A stretch of DNA of 64,000 nucleotides from Euzebyella marina. Its GTDB lineage: Bacteria; Bacteroidota; Bacteroidia; Flavobacteriales; Flavobacteriaceae. Under the pieces are notes generated by a model. That model saw only the letters and a list, made by a program, of their open reading frames with translations, made no database searches and was not told where the DNA came from. The stretch spans positions 682,001-746,000 of the forward strand of contig NZ_JACYFK010000001.1 in NCBI RefSeq assembly GCF_014855515.1, in the 5' to 3' direction. Positions 62,973-64,000 of the stretch are shown in pieces. Numbering within the stretch: position 1 is the stretch's first letter; each line of letters starts with the position of its first letter. The translations under genes and the position numbers were made by a program.

Positions 62973-63416
62973 TTATCGTTTGTAAAAAATATAATCAGAT
63001 ACCAAGGGCTCGATTCCGTTCTGCCTAAAATCCATGGCTATCTGCCCTCTATGATGTGCCGAATGATTTATAATGTGAAAAAGAACGTCTTGAATGGTAT
63101 TGGTGAACAACCTGCCTTCTGAATTCTCATAGTCAATTCGCTTTTCGAAATTCTCTGTTTCAGAGGTTATATCGAAAGATGCACGTTGGTTCTCATAGTG
63201 AATTTCGCTCCAATTCGAAATTTCGTGCACTTGAAAAACGGTATACAGACTTTTCTCTTGGCGCAATCTTGCGTTCCAAATATGGTGGGCGTTAAGCACA
63301 TGACTGAATAGACCGATACTCTTCTCCGGTACTGTATCTAGAGTATCGCAATATTCAATTAACTTCTTGTTACAAAAGTAATTGTAATCGAAAAGCTGGT
63401 TAAAAAATGATTTCAC
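62973..63416 (-). CDS. DinB-family protein
   Basis: A 147-residue four-helix bundle of the DinB/YfiT type. Three histidines that usually bind a metal are seen in SHVLNAHHIWN (His at about 47) and IINHSAHHRGQIAMDF (about 117 and 121). Members act as thiol or metal-dependent transferases. The start codon is GTG at 63416, giving MKSFFNQLFDYNYF, the usual N-terminus. It sits between two sugar genes of the same strand with gaps of 3 and 29 bases, so it is part of the operon; why is not clear. Confidence 0.85.
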   Translation of the reverse strand: MKSFFNQLFDYNYFCNKKLIEYCDTLDTVPEKSIGLFSHVLNAHHIWNARLRQEKSLYTVFQVHEISNWSEIHYENQRASFDITSETENFEKRIDYENSEGRLFTNTIQDVLFHIINHSAHHRGQIAMDFRQNGIEPLVSDYIFYKR

Positions 63417-63445
63417 TTAGGTATGGTCGATTGGTTTTCTGCTTT

Positions 63446-64000
63446 TTAACCTAATTTTTTGGCAGCCTCTAAAAGCAGCTCTTTGGTAGCCAAGATACCT
63501 GCCTCTTCATCTAGTTCGCTGCCTTCATATTCAACACCGATAAAACCTGTATAGCCATGATCTTTTACAATTTTCAACATCTTGGCATAATCTATTTCGG
63601 TCTCATTGCCGTCTTCATCAAAGTTATGTGATTTTGCGCTTACGGCCTTTGCATATGGCATTAATTCTTCAACACCTTTATAAATGTCGTACATCTCTTC
63701 ACAATCCCAAGTGCCTTCTTTGCGCTTGATACAGAAATTGCCAAAATCAGGCAGCGTTCCACAATTGTCCATATCCACCTTTTTCATCACCTCGGCATGC
63801 AGTGCTCCATTAGATGATAGTCCACCATGGTTTTCGACCAGAACATTGATGTTTTTTGTTTTTGCATAAGTGCTCAATTTGGTAAGACCATCTACTGAGT
63901 TCTGAATCCACTCATCTGGGTCATTACTACCGTTCAAGTTTACCCTAACCGCATGGCAGCCCATCGCAGCAGCAGCATCGACCCATTTTTTATGTTTTTC
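63446..64000 (-). CDS. Sugar phosphate isomerase/epimerase, 5' part outside the window
   Basis: The last 184 codons of a TIM-barrel isomerase/epimerase; the gene continues beyond 64000, where the frame reads EKHKKWVDAAAAMGCHAVRVN. An ATG inside (63964) is not the start, because the residues before it (AAAAMGCHAVRVNLNG) belong to a conserved strand-helix. Metal-site candidates are VLVENHGG, LPDFGNFCI, AVSAKSHNFDEDGNE and GVEYEGSE. It differs from the isomerase at 57283. DinB and the permease follow on the same strand. Which sugar it acts on is unknown. Confidence 0.85.
   Translation of the reverse strand, partial: EKHKKWVDAAAAMGCHAVRVNLNGSNDPDEWIQNSVDGLTKLSTYAKTKNINVLVENHGGLSSNGALHAEVMKKVDMDNCGTLPDFGNFCIKRKEGTWDCEEMYDIYKGVEELMPYAKAVSAKSHNFDEDGNETEIDYAKMLKIVKDHGYTGFIGVEYEGSELDEEAGILATKELLLEAAKKLG

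Noticed and set aside
1-64000. CRISPR arrays, tRNA/rRNA genes, insertion sequences, prophage or toxin-antitoxin systems
   Set aside because: No regular repeat-spacer series, no cloverleaf, no transposase, integrase or phage gene was seen; the MORN-repeat protein at 50221 is exported and has no toxin partner.

Overview
The window is a chromosomal segment of a marine-type member of the Flavobacteriaceae (Bacteroidota). Evidence: low GC, two SusC/SusD outer-membrane pairs, signal peptides ending in Ala/Ser-Gln, many lipoproteins, DUF3078 and CarboxypepD_reg-like secreted proteins, TAnnTTTG-type -7 promoter boxes, almost no Shine-Dalgarno sites, and a carotenoid lycopene cyclase. The genus cannot be fixed; a Maribacter/Zobellia-like relative is a guess. 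I see no tRNA, rRNA, CRISPR array, insertion sequence or prophage gene, and codon use looks even, so this is mostly vertically inherited chromosome with accessory uptake loci.

Layout. 1-458: end of the FeoB iron transporter and its tiny Cys-rich partner. 580-6319: secreted and small hypothetical proteins and a large GH63/MGH1-like glucosidase. 6486-16352: a divalent-metal block with a His-rich small protein, an RND pump fused to a TolC channel, its adaptor, a ZIP transporter, an MntR/DtxR-type regulator and a divergent TonB receptor. Related inverted repeats (TTTAG...CTAAA) overlap the predicted promoters of the efflux operon and of the regulator/receptor pair. 16404-17561: lycopene cyclase. 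17692-26271: SusC/SusD pair plus a large FG-GAP/ASPIC lipoprotein. 26268-28354: polyprenyl diphosphate synthase, ECF sigma factor and a basic membrane protein. 28434-35096: TetR-TolC-adaptor-RND operon with a candidate operator at the head and a strong terminator at the end. 35147-40430: DUF4184 protein and a second SusC/SusD pair. 40614-54266: housekeeping and transport genes (aspS, ClC channel, cold-shock protein, tadA, dxs, dgt, Pit-PhoU phosphate transporter) mixed with secreted proteins. 54263-56315: nadD-gmk-yicC. 56461-64000: mainly minus-strand sugar genes (DUF1080 hydrolase, two TIM-barrel isomerases/epimerases, a Gfo/Idh/MocA dehydrogenase, a NupG-like permease, DinB), a likely oxidative glycoside-processing locus.

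The most interesting material is the metal block: an MntR-like metal site in the regulator, a CxxC motif in the TonB receptor plug, a possible non-AUG start for that receptor, and shared palindromes that would tie uptake and efflux to one sensor. Other points are the near-leaderless promoters of several genes, a ClC protein without its gating glutamate, and a perfect 26-bp palindrome touching the start codon at 49779.
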